In this document: one piece after another, positions 32,123 through 41,578 of the stretch | Layout of the letters: every line of letters begins with the position of its first letter | How positions within the stretch are numbered: position 1 is the first letter of the stretch | Assembly (NCBI GenBank): GCA_964563135.1 | Contig: CAZLWV010000017.1 | Coordinates: 1-64,000 of the forward strand | Source of the DNA: JAAYAY01 sp964563135 | GTDB taxonomy: Bacteria > Planctomycetota > Planctomycetia > Pirellulales > Thermoguttaceae | Reading direction: 5' to 3' | DNA length: 64,000 nucleotides | Translations under genes and position numbers: made by a program | The notes under the pieces: model-generated | The model's input: the letters and a program-made list of their open reading frames with translations, nothing else | What the model was told of the DNA's origin: nothing | The model's database searches: none

Positions 32123-34522
32123 CACCGACATGCCGGCGCCCTGGTAATCGAGCATCTCCGCCTGGGCCTGCTCCAGAGTCTTTTCGGTGCTCGTGGGATC
32201 CACGCGGCGACAGCTCTCGACCAGCAGGCTGGAGATTCCCTCAAGGTCTCCGCGCCAGTCCGCCTCTTCCGTATCCGGGGGGGTGAGAGAGGCAAATTCG
32301 GCCAGAAGGAGGATCATCCGCAGGAAATGGCGGAAGAGCAGACCTTCCTGTTTCTGCAGGCTCTTGCTGGTGATGTACTTGTTGAAGTCGCCCCCGAACT
32401 CCAGCAGTTCCCCCACCGCCCAGACCGGAAAGGTGCGGAGGTCGCCAACGCCCGGGTAGTCGTAGTCGAACATGCGGCGGAGCTTGTCGGCCAGGGCGAG
32501 CACCCACACGCGCTCTTCCGGAAAACTGTGGCGGCGGTCGTCGTCTTCGTCGCGTTTCTGCTCGACCAGTTCCTCCGGGAGGGCCAGGCCGAGCTGCAAG
32601 AGCTGAATGTCGAGTCTCGTCGTTGCCAGGGGCCCGGGAGGCAGGAACTCCTGGCGGGGAACCCGAACGGCCGGACCAATCGACCGGGGCAGTTCCAGCA
32701 CACTCTCCATCGCCTGGATCCGTTCCGCCCGGTCGGCAATGCCGAGCTGGTTGACGAGAAACACTCCGTACAGCGGATTGACTCCCCGGAACATCCGCAA
32801 CATTTGCAGTCGCTCGGTGGGATGGGCGAGCCTGGCCTGGCAAGGCGGGGGAGTCTTCTCCTTGGCCTCGTCCGCCTCCTGGCCCGGCACGCGGAAAACA
32901 ACAGGAGAATCGCCCAGGTGGAGTCCGAAAAGCGCGGTCGGACTTTTCGCTTCTTCAGGCTTGGGTTCTGAGGCGGGCTCCGCGCCCGCATCGCGATCCA
33001 TCGGCTCCGGCTCAAGGACCACGTAGCCCGCCCTCCACAGGGTCAGCAGCATCTGGTCGAGGTCGCGATTGGCCCGCTCCAGCCGTTTCGGGTCCATGAG
33101 CCGTTTCTGGACCAGGGTGCGGACGCGCTCCACGTCGGGAGAGGCCTCAAGCATGTACGACAGCAGCCGCCACGGCAACGGACCGCGGCTGGCCAAGTGG
33201 CTTGCGGGGGCCGTGCGAAGCTTGTTGAATTGCTCTTCCGTCCAGTACGTCTCGGTGGCCCTTCTCTTGGGCATCTTCTTCTTGAGCTGTTTTTTCGCCT
33301 TGAGCAGCCCCGGATCCTTCGTATCTTCGGGGATCTGGTCGTACTTGTCTTTCCAGCGGAGGATCTTGACGTCGTCTTCATGGGCCAGCACGAAGACATA
33401 CCCCTGGGTGTCGAACTGGGGGCGCCCGGCGCGGCCGAAGATCTGGTGGGCCGTGCTCGGCTCGAGCAGCCGGCGTTTGTCGGAAGGTCCCTTGAGGATG
33501 CTCGGCAGCACGATCGAACGGGCGGGCAAGTTGATGCCGGCGGCGAGTGTCTCCGTGCAGGTGGCGATCGAGAGCATCTTGCGCTGGTAGAGGTCCTCCA
33601 CGATGCGGCGATACTTGGGAAGGATCCCGGCGTGGTGGACGCCGACGCCACGCAGCAGGAGCGGCCGGAGTTTCGGGCCCGCACCCTGGGACCAGTCGAA
33701 GCGTTTGAGTTCTTCGTCGAGGGCCTTCTGCCTCTGGGCATCGATCAGGTGCTTGCCTTTGAGCTGCTCGGCGATGGTCCAGCATTCCTCGCGATTGAAG
33801 CAGAAGATCAGCGCGGGGGTGGTGCGCTGCTGCTCGCTGCCCTGCGACATCCACTCGATCTGCTCGCTCAGGAGCTTGTCGGGAACCCACTGGAAGGTGA
33901 GCGGGACCTTGCGCTCGTCCCCCTGCACGAGCTGGAGCTTGCGCTGGTGGCAGCGTCGCAGCCAACCGTTGAACTCGACCGCGTTGCCGACCGTGGCCGA
34001 CAGCAGCAGGGTGCGGACGTGTTTGGGAAGCAGGCCGAGGGAGAATTCCCAGACGATTCCCCGCTCGGGATCGGCGAAACTGTGAAACTCGTCCATGACG
34101 ACGGCGCTGACCTGCTCGAAGTCGAACGCCTCGGGGTGCAACAGCCGGTTGAAGAGGATCTCGGCCACGACGACCAGGATCCTCGCATCGGGATTCTCTC
34201 GCCGGTTGCCGGTCACGAGCCCCACCTCGGTCGGATCGAAACCCCAGCGAGCAGCGGCAGACTGCATCTCGCGGAACTTCTGTTCCGTTAAGGCGATCAG
34301 CGGGGTCGTGTAATACGCCGTCTTGCCGGTGTGGAGGGCCTCGAACATGGCCGCTTCGGCGATGACCGTCTTGCCGGTCCCCGTGGGCGTGCAGACGAGC
34401 ACCCCCTGCTCGGCCGAAAACCAGGTGTAGAGGGCGTCTTCCTGGATCGGGTACGGTTCGAAGGGGAGCTGCTCCAGGTAGCGCTCGAGAAGCTCTTCAC
34501 GAGAGAGGGGTGCGTCGGCCAT
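32123..34522 (-). CDS. Ski2-like DEAD/DEAH-box helicase, 3' end lost in gap
   Basis: The first 800 codons are visible and the end falls in the scaffold gap. Motifs in order: Q-like FEPYPIQEDAL (about 21), Walker A CTPTGTGKT (44), TTPLIALTEQK (Ia), DEFH box VVMDEFHSFADP (about 140), LLLSATVGN (III), FCFNREECW (IV), GVHHAGILPKYRR (about 300) and HQIFGRAGRPQFD (VI). This is the Ski2/Mtr4 superfamily 2 layout, followed by a Lys-rich insertion (KAKKQLKKKMPKRR) and a long alpha-helical C-terminal part. RNA or DNA unwinding coupled to ATP hydrolysis is expected; the cellular role is not known. A PilZ-like gene lies 82 bp upstream on the same strand. Confidence 0.88.
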
Positions 34523-34604
34523 GGAACCACGGGATCTGCGGCTGGAGGAAAGCCGTCACTATAGCAGGCGGCCGGCTTCCGCGGTAGCCGCAACCCTGCC
34601 GGCT

Positions 34605-35045
34605 TCAGGCCGGATGGAGCTGGAGCCTGGACTTGAACCGGCAGCCGATGAGCACCGGCTGACAGACCCAGTCGCCGGCGTCGAGCTCACCAAGCACAAG
34701 GGCGTCCCCGCGTCGGTCGGCAAGGGGCCGGCAATTGACCACTTCGGCCTCAAAGTACATCCATTCGGCGTTCGAACCGAGTTCCACAACGAGGCGTGAG
34801 AAACCGAGCGGCCCTGGAAGCATAAACGAGACACCGCGGCGGGAAATGTCGTAGCACTGGACCGGAAAGAACCGCAGGCGGGCGAGGCTATCCTCCCCGT
34901 CGTACGAGGCGATCCGCTGGACGAATCGAAAACGATGCCGCTGGACCGCCCGCCGTTCCTTCTTCTGAGTGCCGAAACCGGGATTCAGCACTCGATAGGC
35001 CGTTTCGTAGGCAGTCGGCAGCGGGGAAGGAATCGGCAGTGACAT
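34605..35045 (-). CDS. PilZ-like domain protein
   Basis: A 146-residue soluble protein. It has the PilZ-like order: an Arg-rich start (KKERRAVQRHRFRF, resembling RxxxR), then VQCYDISRRGVSFMLPGPLGF, close to the D/NxSxxG turn (here DISRRG), then strands ending CRFKSRLQL. This is the c-di-GMP-binding layout, which would fit the HD-GYP proteins elsewhere in the window. The family call rests on these two motifs only. The start at 35045 has only a weak ribosome binding site. Confidence 0.6.
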   Translation of the reverse strand: MSLPIPSPLPTAYETAYRVLNPGFGTQKKERRAVQRHRFRFVQRIASYDGEDSLARLRFFPVQCYDISRRGVSFMLPGPLGFSRLVVELGSNAEWMYFEAEVVNCRPLADRRGDALVLGELDAGDWVCQPVLIGCRFKSRLQLHPA

Positions 35046-35363
35046 GCGTCAACTCGATCAGTCTGATGGCATCGCACCTGCACCAAGGCCCGTGCGGCAA
35101 TTCTCAAGCGGACGGAGAATGCGTCGGAACTTGTCCGTGGCAGCCAGGCATGCCGTCTCGTCGACTCCGGCCGCCGTTTCCCAGACCCCTGCCGCCGCCA
35201 GCAATCTCCACCGGTAGAAACACCCGCACGTTCTGTCGGGGCTCCTCAAGCATAGGTCCCTGGAGCCGCAGCCGCACTGGCCAGCGGCGTTCTCTCTGCG
35301 GACCGGGCCCTGCACCAGACCGGCCAATCGGCACAAACGCTGCGATCGCCAGAGCCGGATCCC
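35046..35363. other. Intergenic, no convincing gene
   Basis: A 76-codon minus-strand frame (35104-35334) contains LRLQGPMLEEPRQNVRVFLP, but it lacks a ribosome binding site and a recognisable family, so it is not called. Confidence 0.45.
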
Positions 35364-35468
35364 CTAGGATGGCTCAACAAACGGCTGGCGTGATTCCATC
35401 GTAGCCATCACGCTCCGCGGTGATGTTCCCCGACCAACACGGGACAGTCGTTTACTGAGCGATCCTAA
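35364..35468. repeat. MITE/REP-like element, family 3, copy 2
   Basis: About 105 bp with ends CTAGGATGGCTCAACAAACG and, reversed, TTAGGATCGCTCAGTAAACG, an imperfect 20-bp terminal inverted repeat. The core hairpin CATCAC...GTGATG is identical to copy 1. Its last bases contain the TAG stop codon of the histidine kinase gene. Confidence 0.8.
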
Positions 35469-36211
35469 GCGTTAGCCCCGGGATGTTCCGGAGGTGCCGG
35501 CGAGTCGACCGACCGGGTCGGGAGCGTCACGAGGAATCGCGTGCCGCCGCCGGTTCCCTTCTCGTAGCGGAGGCTTCCATGGTGGCAATCGACGATCTTC
35601 CGGCAGTAGGCCAGACCCAGGCCGAGACCGGGGTAGACATCTCGCGGGTGGAGACGTTGAAAGATCGTGAACACGCGGTCGGCATACTGTTCGTCCAGGC
35701 CGATGCCGTTGTCTTCCACAACGATCCGGCACCCGGATCCGGCGGCTTCCGCAAGCACGCGGATGGCGGGGGCCGTGTCGCCCGACTGGAACTTCAGCGC
35801 GTTGTCGAGCAGGGACCGGAACAGCAGTCTCATTTGATCGGCACGTGCCTCGATGATCGGCAGCGGCTGGATCGAAACCGTGGCGCCGGAGGATACGATT
35901 CGTTCGCCCAGATCCTCGCAGACGGCGGCAAGCGTCTCGTTCAGGTCCACCTGGGTGGCCGGGCCGCTGTGGGTCTCCAGTCGCGACAAGACGAGAAGCC
36001 CTTCGATCATTCCCTGGCCTCGCTCGGCGGCGCTGAGGATCCGCCGGAGGTCGTCGCGACCGGACGGGTCGAGGTTCTCACCCAGCCTGGCAGCCAACCG
36101 CTCGCTGAAGGTTCGCACCTTGCGGAACGGTTCCTGCAGGTCGTGGGAGACGGCATAGAGAAACTGCTGCATCTGGCGGCGGAGCGCGTCGGGATCGTCG
36201 GGCGGTGTCAT
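35465..36211 (-). CDS. Soluble sensor histidine kinase
   Basis: A 248-residue protein starting at MTPPDDPDALRRQMQQ (ATG 36211), the upstream frame being non-credible. It has only a transmitter: the H-box YAVSHDLQEPFRKVRTFSERL (about residue 25), as in phytochrome-type kinases. The ATPase follows with N-box LLFRSLLDNALKFQ (about 135), G1 VVEDNGIGLDEQYADRVF and G2 YPGLGLGLAYCRKI. With no input domain, it must take its signal from a partner protein, and no receiver gene adjoins it. Its stop codon lies inside a mobile-type repeat, so the original C-terminus may have been altered. Confidence 0.9.
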   Translation of the reverse strand: MTPPDDPDALRRQMQQFLYAVSHDLQEPFRKVRTFSERLAARLGENLDPSGRDDLRRILSAAERGQGMIEGLLVLSRLETHSGPATQVDLNETLAAVCEDLGERIVSSGATVSIQPLPIIEARADQMRLLFRSLLDNALKFQSGDTAPAIRVLAEAAGSGCRIVVEDNGIGLDEQYADRVFTIFQRLHPRDVYPGLGLGLAYCRKIVDCHHGSLRYEKGTGGGTRFLVTLPTRSVDSPAPPEHPGANA

Positions 36212-36371
36212 GGGGTCTCGCGGGAGTGCAGGCTCAGGCGTGGGATACGTCTGCAATGTGTCTGACAGACATGCGACTGGCTGTCGGCTCGTTCGACACG
36301 ATCCGCTCGTATCCCACTTCCGTGTTTCTGAAACGATGCCGTCGTATTCTAGCGAGAATGGTCGACTCAAC

Positions 36372-39038
36372 CTACTCCTGATTCTGGCGGCCGGTCAGTT
36401 CGGGCGTCGCGCCGGGGATCTCGATTTCGCTGACAACCGGGTTGGACGCCGGCTGGGTCTCCCTGTTGTAGCGATAGTAGACCTCCAGGCAGAGGGCGGC
36501 CAGAGCGGTGGAGTAGACCCGGCCGCCTTGACCGCCCCAGCGGGATTCGGGAGCCCAACTGCCGCGACTGCAGCCTTCCTTGCACTGCAGACCGATGATT
36601 GCATCGCGAATGATGTGGTTCCATCGCTGCCACGTATCGCCGCCGTCGTGGAACATGGCCAACGTGCAATTGTACCAGAGGTAGTAGTCGCGGTCGCTTC
36701 GCTGTTTCTCTTCGGTGTCCCAGCGCCGTTCGGCCAGGTCGGCCAGGAACATGGCGGCCTTCTTGACCATGGGCGAGTCGGCCTCGTCGAGCAGGAACTG
36801 CCGTGCGAGCATCCCGACGCCGGTCGTGGCCTCGGTCGACGTGCTGCCCCCCTGGTAGCGAGTCTGCCCGGTCGACTCGACCGCGTGCGCGTCGAAAAAC
36901 GGCCCGATGCGGCGCAAGCATGCATCGCTCACGGGAACCCCCGCCTCCCGGGCGGTCTTGATGGCCAAGACCTGCCAACCGGTGACCGAGGTATCGCTGG
37001 GCAGCCGGGGATCGGGTTGATAGCGCCAGCCGCCGTCGTCGTGCTGCATCCGCTCGATGAAGTCCATGGCTTTGCGGAGCGCCTGGGAGTATCGAGGATC
37101 GGGCGTCCGGCCCGACGCCCGGGCCAGCGCGCAGGCTTCGCCCAGGGCGAAGGCGGCGATTCCGTGCTCATACATGTAGTATTGGTGATAGGGGGCTGCC
37201 TGGTCCCCGGGATGCGTGCCGATCAGGCCGCCATCGGGCCGCTGGTGCTCGACCAGCCAGTTGAGACCGCTTCTGACCTCATCGGAGTACGTATTGGCAT
37301 TGAAGTCGTAGTGCCCGCCGGCCTGAAATGCGAGCAGGGCCAGGCCGGTCTGAGCCGCCTCGAACTGGCCGCCGGGACCGTTGCACGACGCATCGACGCA
37401 GCGCGAACCGGCCCCGCCTGCCAGACACTCGGGCCCCCAAGAGCCCTCGGGCATCTGGTGACGGGCCAGCCAGTCCAGTCCGGCCGTGACGGCCGCCTCG
37501 CTCGCGGGTGTGCCGCCGTACTGGCCGATCCAGGCGGCGCGATTGCCCTGCGTTCGCTTGGCATATAGTCCAAGAGATCCGGCAGTCGCCCGGTCAAACG
37601 TGTCGATCTTCTCCACCACGGCCCCGTCCGCGGTCACGTTGATCGTACACACGTTCCAGACGTTGCCCATCAGCTTGCCTTCGGGCGCAAAGCGATAGGT
37701 CTGGCCGCCGTGATAGACCTTCACTTCCGCCCCGCTTTGGGCCAGGGCGTTGGCCTCCGGATGGTTGCGGTTCGTGTAATCATGCACGTAGTAGCGGTAC
37801 TCGCCCGGCAAAACGCCCAGCACCGTGATCGTCTCCGGGCCCTCGCCATTCAGGTCGTCCACATCGAGATTGACGAACTCCTTGCTCTTCAGATCGCCAC
37901 GCTGGTGAAAGTACACGTGAAAGCGTTCTCCTCCGGGCAACGGGCCTTCCAGGTGGGCGTCGAGGTCGGCGGGCTGCTTGCCCCAAGTGAGCACCAGACG
38001 AAGCTGTCCTTCCTTCAACCCCGGGCTGAGTACGACGCGGATGGCCTGGGGGGTGGCCGAGTCCAGGGTCCGCTCAAAACGCTCCACGCTGAAACCATCG
38101 GCGGAGACTTCCAGCGGCACGTTTCCTTCGGCCAGCGATTCCAGGCCAAACCAACCTTCCTCATCCGTCTGGGCTTGCTGGGAACCGCCCACCACCCGGA
38201 CGACGGCATCGGGAATGGGCAGATTGGTCACCGCGTTGACGATCTGGCCGCGGAGTGACGCCTTGCCTGTGGCTGCCTCAGGGGAAAGCTCCGGCACGGC
38301 AAGGTCTGTCTGGCGAAGACGAAGTCCCTCGCGATAGGTGATGCGGATCGTGTCCCCCGGCCTCAGCCCCTCGGCACGCCACTCAAACGACTGGGCGGTT
38401 CCCACGCTCTCCTTCAGAACGTCATCGAGCAGTTCGCTGTCGCGGTCGTCGCCACTGCGGCGAAAGGCGATCTTGCCGGTACTGAGCGGCGTGTAGGCGA
38501 AGGCGAGGCGGTCGGGTTCGACCAGGCTGCGAGCAACGGCAGGCGTGCCGTCGAGGGTGGCGAAGGGAAGGACGGCCGCGGCCCAGTAGCCGGCCAGACA
38601 GATGGCAGCGATCAGGATGGCCGTCAGGGCTCCCAGCCCGAGGTACCGGCCGCGACGGCGGCGGACGAGCACTCGTCTGCGAAGATGGTGGAGTTCCTTC
38701 TGCAATTCGTTGTAGTCCTCGCCGCCGCGGGCTGGCATGCCACGAGCCGGAGGGGGCTCTGGGATCGAACTGCGGACGTGCGAAAACTGCGGAGGAGGCG
38801 ACGGGCCGCCGGGTGGCGGTGGCGGCGGGGGAATTGTCGGCGTGCTGGCGTGTTTGTTTGCTGCCAGGCCTCTCGGTGGACCGCCGGGAGGCGGTGGCGG
38901 CGGTGCCCCGGGGATCGGAGGAGGGGCCGCTATTGGCAGGCCGCCCGCAGCGGTCGACAGATCGCCCCGGCAAGCCGGGTGGGGGCATACGGTGGCACCT
39001 TCAGGGACTTCGCGTTGGCACCAGCGGCAGCGGGGCAT
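36372..39038 (-). CDS. Zinc-ribbon, proline-rich, membrane-anchored protein with terpenoid-cyclase-fold ectodomain
   Basis: An 888-residue multidomain protein. Residues 4-23 form a C4 zinc ribbon (CRWC...CPHPAC). Residues 35-97 are a Pro/Gly-rich linker with two stretches of six or seven prolines. Helical LQKELHHLRRRVLVRRRRGR precedes a single TM helix (132-157). Outside are a carboxypeptidase-regulatory-like beta domain (260-335, LRGQIVNAVTNLPIPDAVV) and a YfaP-like domain (345-475, LTWGKQPADLDAHLEGP). Last is an alpha/alpha toroid of prenyltransferase or squalene-cyclase type (about 510-860: AGLDWLARHQMPEGSWGP, GLNWLVEHQRPDGGL, FIERMQHDDGGWRYQPDP). The DxDD motif of squalene-hopene cyclases is not seen, so enzymatic cyclisation is unlikely. 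Planctomycetes carry many such toroid proteins of unknown role. Confidence 0.8.
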   Translation of the reverse strand: MPRCRWCQREVPEGATVCPHPACRGDLSTAAGGLPIAAPPPIPGAPPPPPPGGPPRGLAANKHASTPTIPPPPPPPGGPSPPPQFSHVRSSIPEPPPARGMPARGGEDYNELQKELHHLRRRVLVRRRRGRYLGLGALTAILIAAICLAGYWAAAVLPFATLDGTPAVARSLVEPDRLAFAYTPLSTGKIAFRRSGDDRDSELLDDVLKESVGTAQSFEWRAEGLRPGDTIRITYREGLRLRQTDLAVPELSPEAATGKASLRGQIVNAVTNLPIPDAVVRVVGGSQQAQTDEEGWFGLESLAEGNVPLEVSADGFSVERFERTLDSATPQAIRVVLSPGLKEGQLRLVLTWGKQPADLDAHLEGPLPGGERFHVYFHQRGDLKSKEFVNLDVDDLNGEGPETITVLGVLPGEYRYYVHDYTNRNHPEANALAQSGAEVKVYHGGQTYRFAPEGKLMGNVWNVCTINVTADGAVVEKIDTFDRATAGSLGLYAKRTQGNRAAWIGQYGGTPASEAAVTAGLDWLARHQMPEGSWGPECLAGGAGSRCVDASCNGPGGQFEAAQTGLALLAFQAGGHYDFNANTYSDEVRSGLNWLVEHQRPDGGLIGTHPGDQAAPYHQYYMYEHGIAAFALGEACALARASGRTPDPRYSQALRKAMDFIERMQHDDGGWRYQPDPRLPSDTSVTGWQVLAIKTAREAGVPVSDACLRRIGPFFDAHAVESTGQTRYQGGSTSTEATTGVGMLARQFLLDEADSPMVKKAAMFLADLAERRWDTEEKQRSDRDYYLWYNCTLAMFHDGGDTWQRWNHIIRDAIIGLQCKEGCSRGSWAPESRWGGQGGRVYSTALAALCLEVYYRYNRETQPASNPVVSEIEIPGATPELTGRQNQE

Positions 39039-39185
39039 GGGAGAATGAGAGGCAAGGGCTGCTGACTGTCGAATTGGCCGACAACTTCAGGCCCCATTGT
39101 AGCGGAAGACGAGGGGGAATGGAAAAGCGTCTCCGATCCGGAACCGGAGGCGTCCTGCACCGCGGGTATCGGCAGTTCGCGATCG

Positions 39186-40097
39186 TCAGCGCAGATGCGA
39201 TTCGGCCATGGTCTGGGCCCGGCTGAGCGCCGCACCAAGTTCGCCGATGACGGCCGTCACCTCGGTGCGTTCCATGCCCAACTCGATGAAGAGCTCGACC
39301 GGGGGCGGGCTGGAGGTCGACGTCCCCAGGGCAGGTCGCTGCCGGTAGTCGCAGAGCCAGTCGCTCAGCGCCGTGGTCAGGACCACATCGCGATGGGGAC
39401 CAAAGTAGTCGGCCGGGTGGTGATGATGCCCAATGGCATCGGTCAGATGCGGCGGAAGCTTCCACTTGACGGCCACATATTCGCCGAGCTCGCCATGGTC
39501 GAATCCGATCGTATTGCGTTCCACCTCATGGGCCGGCTTCTCCGGCGTCAACTCGTCGATGATGCGGCAGAACGGCTTGTGGAGATACTGGTCGATCATC
39601 ACTAGGCCGATATCGTGGAGCAGGCCGGCCAGATAGGCCTCCGGCGGGTTGACTCGCCGCGAGATGCGGGCGATCTCCTGGGCCACCATGCCCGTGCTGA
39701 CCATGTGATTCCACAGGCCCTCGCGGCTGTAGTTGCGGTAGCCCGACGTCGTTCGGAACAGCGGGGCCACGTAGGAGCTCATGGCGATATTGCGGATCTC
39801 CTGGAAGCCGAGCAGCATCACGGCCTGCTTGAGATCGGCCACCGACTCGCGGACACCCAGGTAGGAGGAGTTGACGGTCCGCATGATTCGCATGGCGATT
39901 GCCGGATCGCTGCGAATGACCGCGATCAAGGCGTCGGCGTCGGCACTGGCATCCTGGGCCAGGGCGATGATCTCGCCCGCCCGCGTGGGGAGCGACGAGA
40001 CGTCGCCGATCTTCTGGAAGACCCGATCGATCACTTCCGCCCTTGCCGGATCGCGTCGGCTGGCGACGGGCCTGGTTTCGCAGAGTTGCCTGTTCAT
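39186..40097 (-). CDS. HDOD domain protein
   Basis: A 303-residue protein. ATG at 40097 (MNRQLCETRP) is used; a TTG 18 bases earlier would add six residues. The HDOD domain spans about 20-220: LPTRAGEIIALAQDASADAD, IAMRIMRTVNSSYLG, AVMLLGFQEIRNIAMSS, YLAGLLHDIGLVMIDQY and GFDHGELGEYVA. An HD-like His-Asp pair (LLHDIG) is kept although the family is generally considered non-catalytic. It resembles the HDOD protein at 57262 over its whole length. HDOD proteins act in signalling, often with c-di-GMP or two-component systems; this copy is solitary. Confidence 0.9.
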   Translation of the reverse strand: MNRQLCETRPVASRRDPARAEVIDRVFQKIGDVSSLPTRAGEIIALAQDASADADALIAVIRSDPAIAMRIMRTVNSSYLGVRESVADLKQAVMLLGFQEIRNIAMSSYVAPLFRTTSGYRNYSREGLWNHMVSTGMVAQEIARISRRVNPPEAYLAGLLHDIGLVMIDQYLHKPFCRIIDELTPEKPAHEVERNTIGFDHGELGEYVAVKWKLPPHLTDAIGHHHHPADYFGPHRDVVLTTALSDWLCDYRQRPALGTSTSSPPPVELFIELGMERTEVTAVIGELGAALSRAQTMAESHLR

Positions 40098-40451
40098 TCC
40101 GCCAATTCTCGGCAAGCGGCAAATTCGTCACAGCCAGGCGCGGTGGACGCCCGGGCTCACCCAAAGGATAGCTTATGAAACGTCGGCCTATCCGGAATCC
40201 ATGCAGATGGGGGGCACAACGACCCAAAGCCACATGAAATCCTCGGTCCCTCGGGGGAGGCGAATTTGCCAAGAAAACGCAAACGGGCACAACCTGACGG
40301 CCATGCCCGTTGGGGTTTGTCTGCCGACCGATTGATCGATCGTTTCTCACATTGCGGATCATCACGCTTGGAGCATGCGACCCGAACGAATCGTGACTCC
40401 ACGAAAGGACGGCTCTGCGACTGCCGCCTGAATCGGCCATGCCCTGGGGAT
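40098..40451. other. Intergenic region
   Basis: Holds the promoter side of the HDOD gene and, at 40270-40311, a terminator for the DUF1080 gene. No coding frame was recognised. Confidence 0.5.
40270..40311 (-). terminator. Rho-independent terminator past the DUF1080 gene
   Basis: On the minus strand AACGGGCA and TGCCCGTT form a perfect 8-bp stem around a 14-base loop, followed by TGCGTTTTCTT. It lies about 140 bp past the DUF1080 stop codon. Confidence 0.65.
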
Positions 40452-41219
40452 CTACTTCGTGTCGGCCTTGATGGCTTCCAGATACTTGGCCGCTTCGTCT
40501 TTGCCGATCTCGCGAAGGAAGACGTTGCGCCAGCGGATCTCGCCGCCGTGGGTCTGAAGTTGGATCGGGCCGTCGGCCGGCACGGGCTTGTCCTTTTCAA
40601 AGTAGTTGCTCATCTTCGCATCCTTGACGACGTGTTTGCCGTTGAGCCAGACGTTGACGTACTGGCCGATCATCTGGATGCGGAAGGAGTTCCACTCGCC
40701 AAACGGCTTGTCAGCCAGCTCGAGCGGGTCCTTGCCCGGCCAATCCTTGGGATTGTTCCAGAGGCCACCGGAACCCTTGTCGGCACCGATATTCCACTTG
40801 CCCCCCTCCTCGGTGTAATCCCAGATCTGAACCTGGGGAATGCCACGGAGGTAGATGCCGCTGTCGGCCTTGGCGACCGTCTTGTAGTCGATGAGAAGTT
40901 CGAAGTCGCCGTAGAACTTGTCGGTGGTCAGGTACAGCCCGTGACCATCGTTGACCAGTTCCTGGTTCTCGACCCGCCAATGCTCGCGGACGTCCTTGCG
41001 GCCCACTTCCTTCTTCTTCTCGAAGTCCGCCGGGCTGAGATCGCGATACGTGTTGTAGTGATCGGTCGACAGGCCCCACCAGCCGTCAAGGTTCTGGCCG
41101 TTGAAGAGGGCAACGAAGCCCTTGGGGGGCTGAACGGGATGGTCGGCGGCCGGCGTCGGGGCGGTCCAGGCGGCAGCCGAAAGGGCCAGGAGGGCGGTCA
41201 AGAGAACGGATCTTCTCAT
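40452..41219 (-). CDS. Exported DUF1080 protein (3-keto-disaccharide hydrolase-like)
   Basis: A 255-residue protein. ATG at 41219 follows GAGGA and begins a signal peptide (RRSVLLTALLALSAAAW). The domain opens with FVALFNGQNLDGW (about residue 37), the standard DUF1080 start. It continues with FYGDFELLIDYKTVAKADSGIYLRG and PFGEWNSFRIQMIGQYVNVWLNGK, closing with PIQLQTHGGEIRWRNVFLRE. This is a laminin-G-like jelly roll. Some members hydrolyse 3-keto-glycosides made by Gfo/Idh/MocA-type oxidoreductases, two of which occur in this window. The copy here is single-domain. A family 2 element sits 129 bp upstream. Confidence 0.93.
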   Translation of the reverse strand: MRRSVLLTALLALSAAAWTAPTPAADHPVQPPKGFVALFNGQNLDGWWGLSTDHYNTYRDLSPADFEKKKEVGRKDVREHWRVENQELVNDGHGLYLTTDKFYGDFELLIDYKTVAKADSGIYLRGIPQVQIWDYTEEGGKWNIGADKGSGGLWNNPKDWPGKDPLELADKPFGEWNSFRIQMIGQYVNVWLNGKHVVKDAKMSNYFEKDKPVPADGPIQLQTHGGEIRWRNVFLREIGKDEAAKYLEAIKADTK

Positions 41220-41578
41220 GGATGGGTTCCTCGCTGAAGACGGGAGCGGTGGGATGGGGGGGACATAGCGTAGATTATTATCATACACGGTAGCAACCGC
41301 AGATGGGAGTGTGGGAGGAATCCCAGCAGAAATCGCTGGTTCCAGAGGGCCTTGTGGCAAGCTTGCCGGTCCAATCGTAACCCGAAGCGTGAGCGAGGAG
41401 GGTAACATCTTGCCTCGCTTGCGCTTCGGGTTGCGAAGATACGACAGCAGTTGGCAAAGCTACGATCAAGGCCGTTCCAGACCGGCAAACCGGTCGGCCC
41501 ACGTGGAGAGGCCTGAAAGTGGCCAGCCGCCGCAGGGGGCTTCCGGAGCATGCCCGTCCGGGTGGATACCGGGAATCG
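41220..41578. other. Intergenic region around a family 2 element
   Basis: Contains the MITE-like element described at 41348-41473; nothing else recognised. Confidence 0.5.
41348..41473. repeat. MITE-like element, family 2, copy 2
   Basis: A 126-bp near relative of 6973-7102. Ends are GGCCTTG and ATCAAGGCC; the inner arms CCCGAAGCGTGAGCGAGG and CCTCGCTTGCGCTTCGGG pair over 18 bp with two mismatches, a better hairpin than in copy 1. It lies upstream of the DUF1080 gene. Confidence 0.8.

Noticed and set aside
35104..35334. Possible 76-codon gene on the minus strand
   Set aside because: No ribosome binding site, no family resemblance and Arg/Gly/Pro-biased composition.
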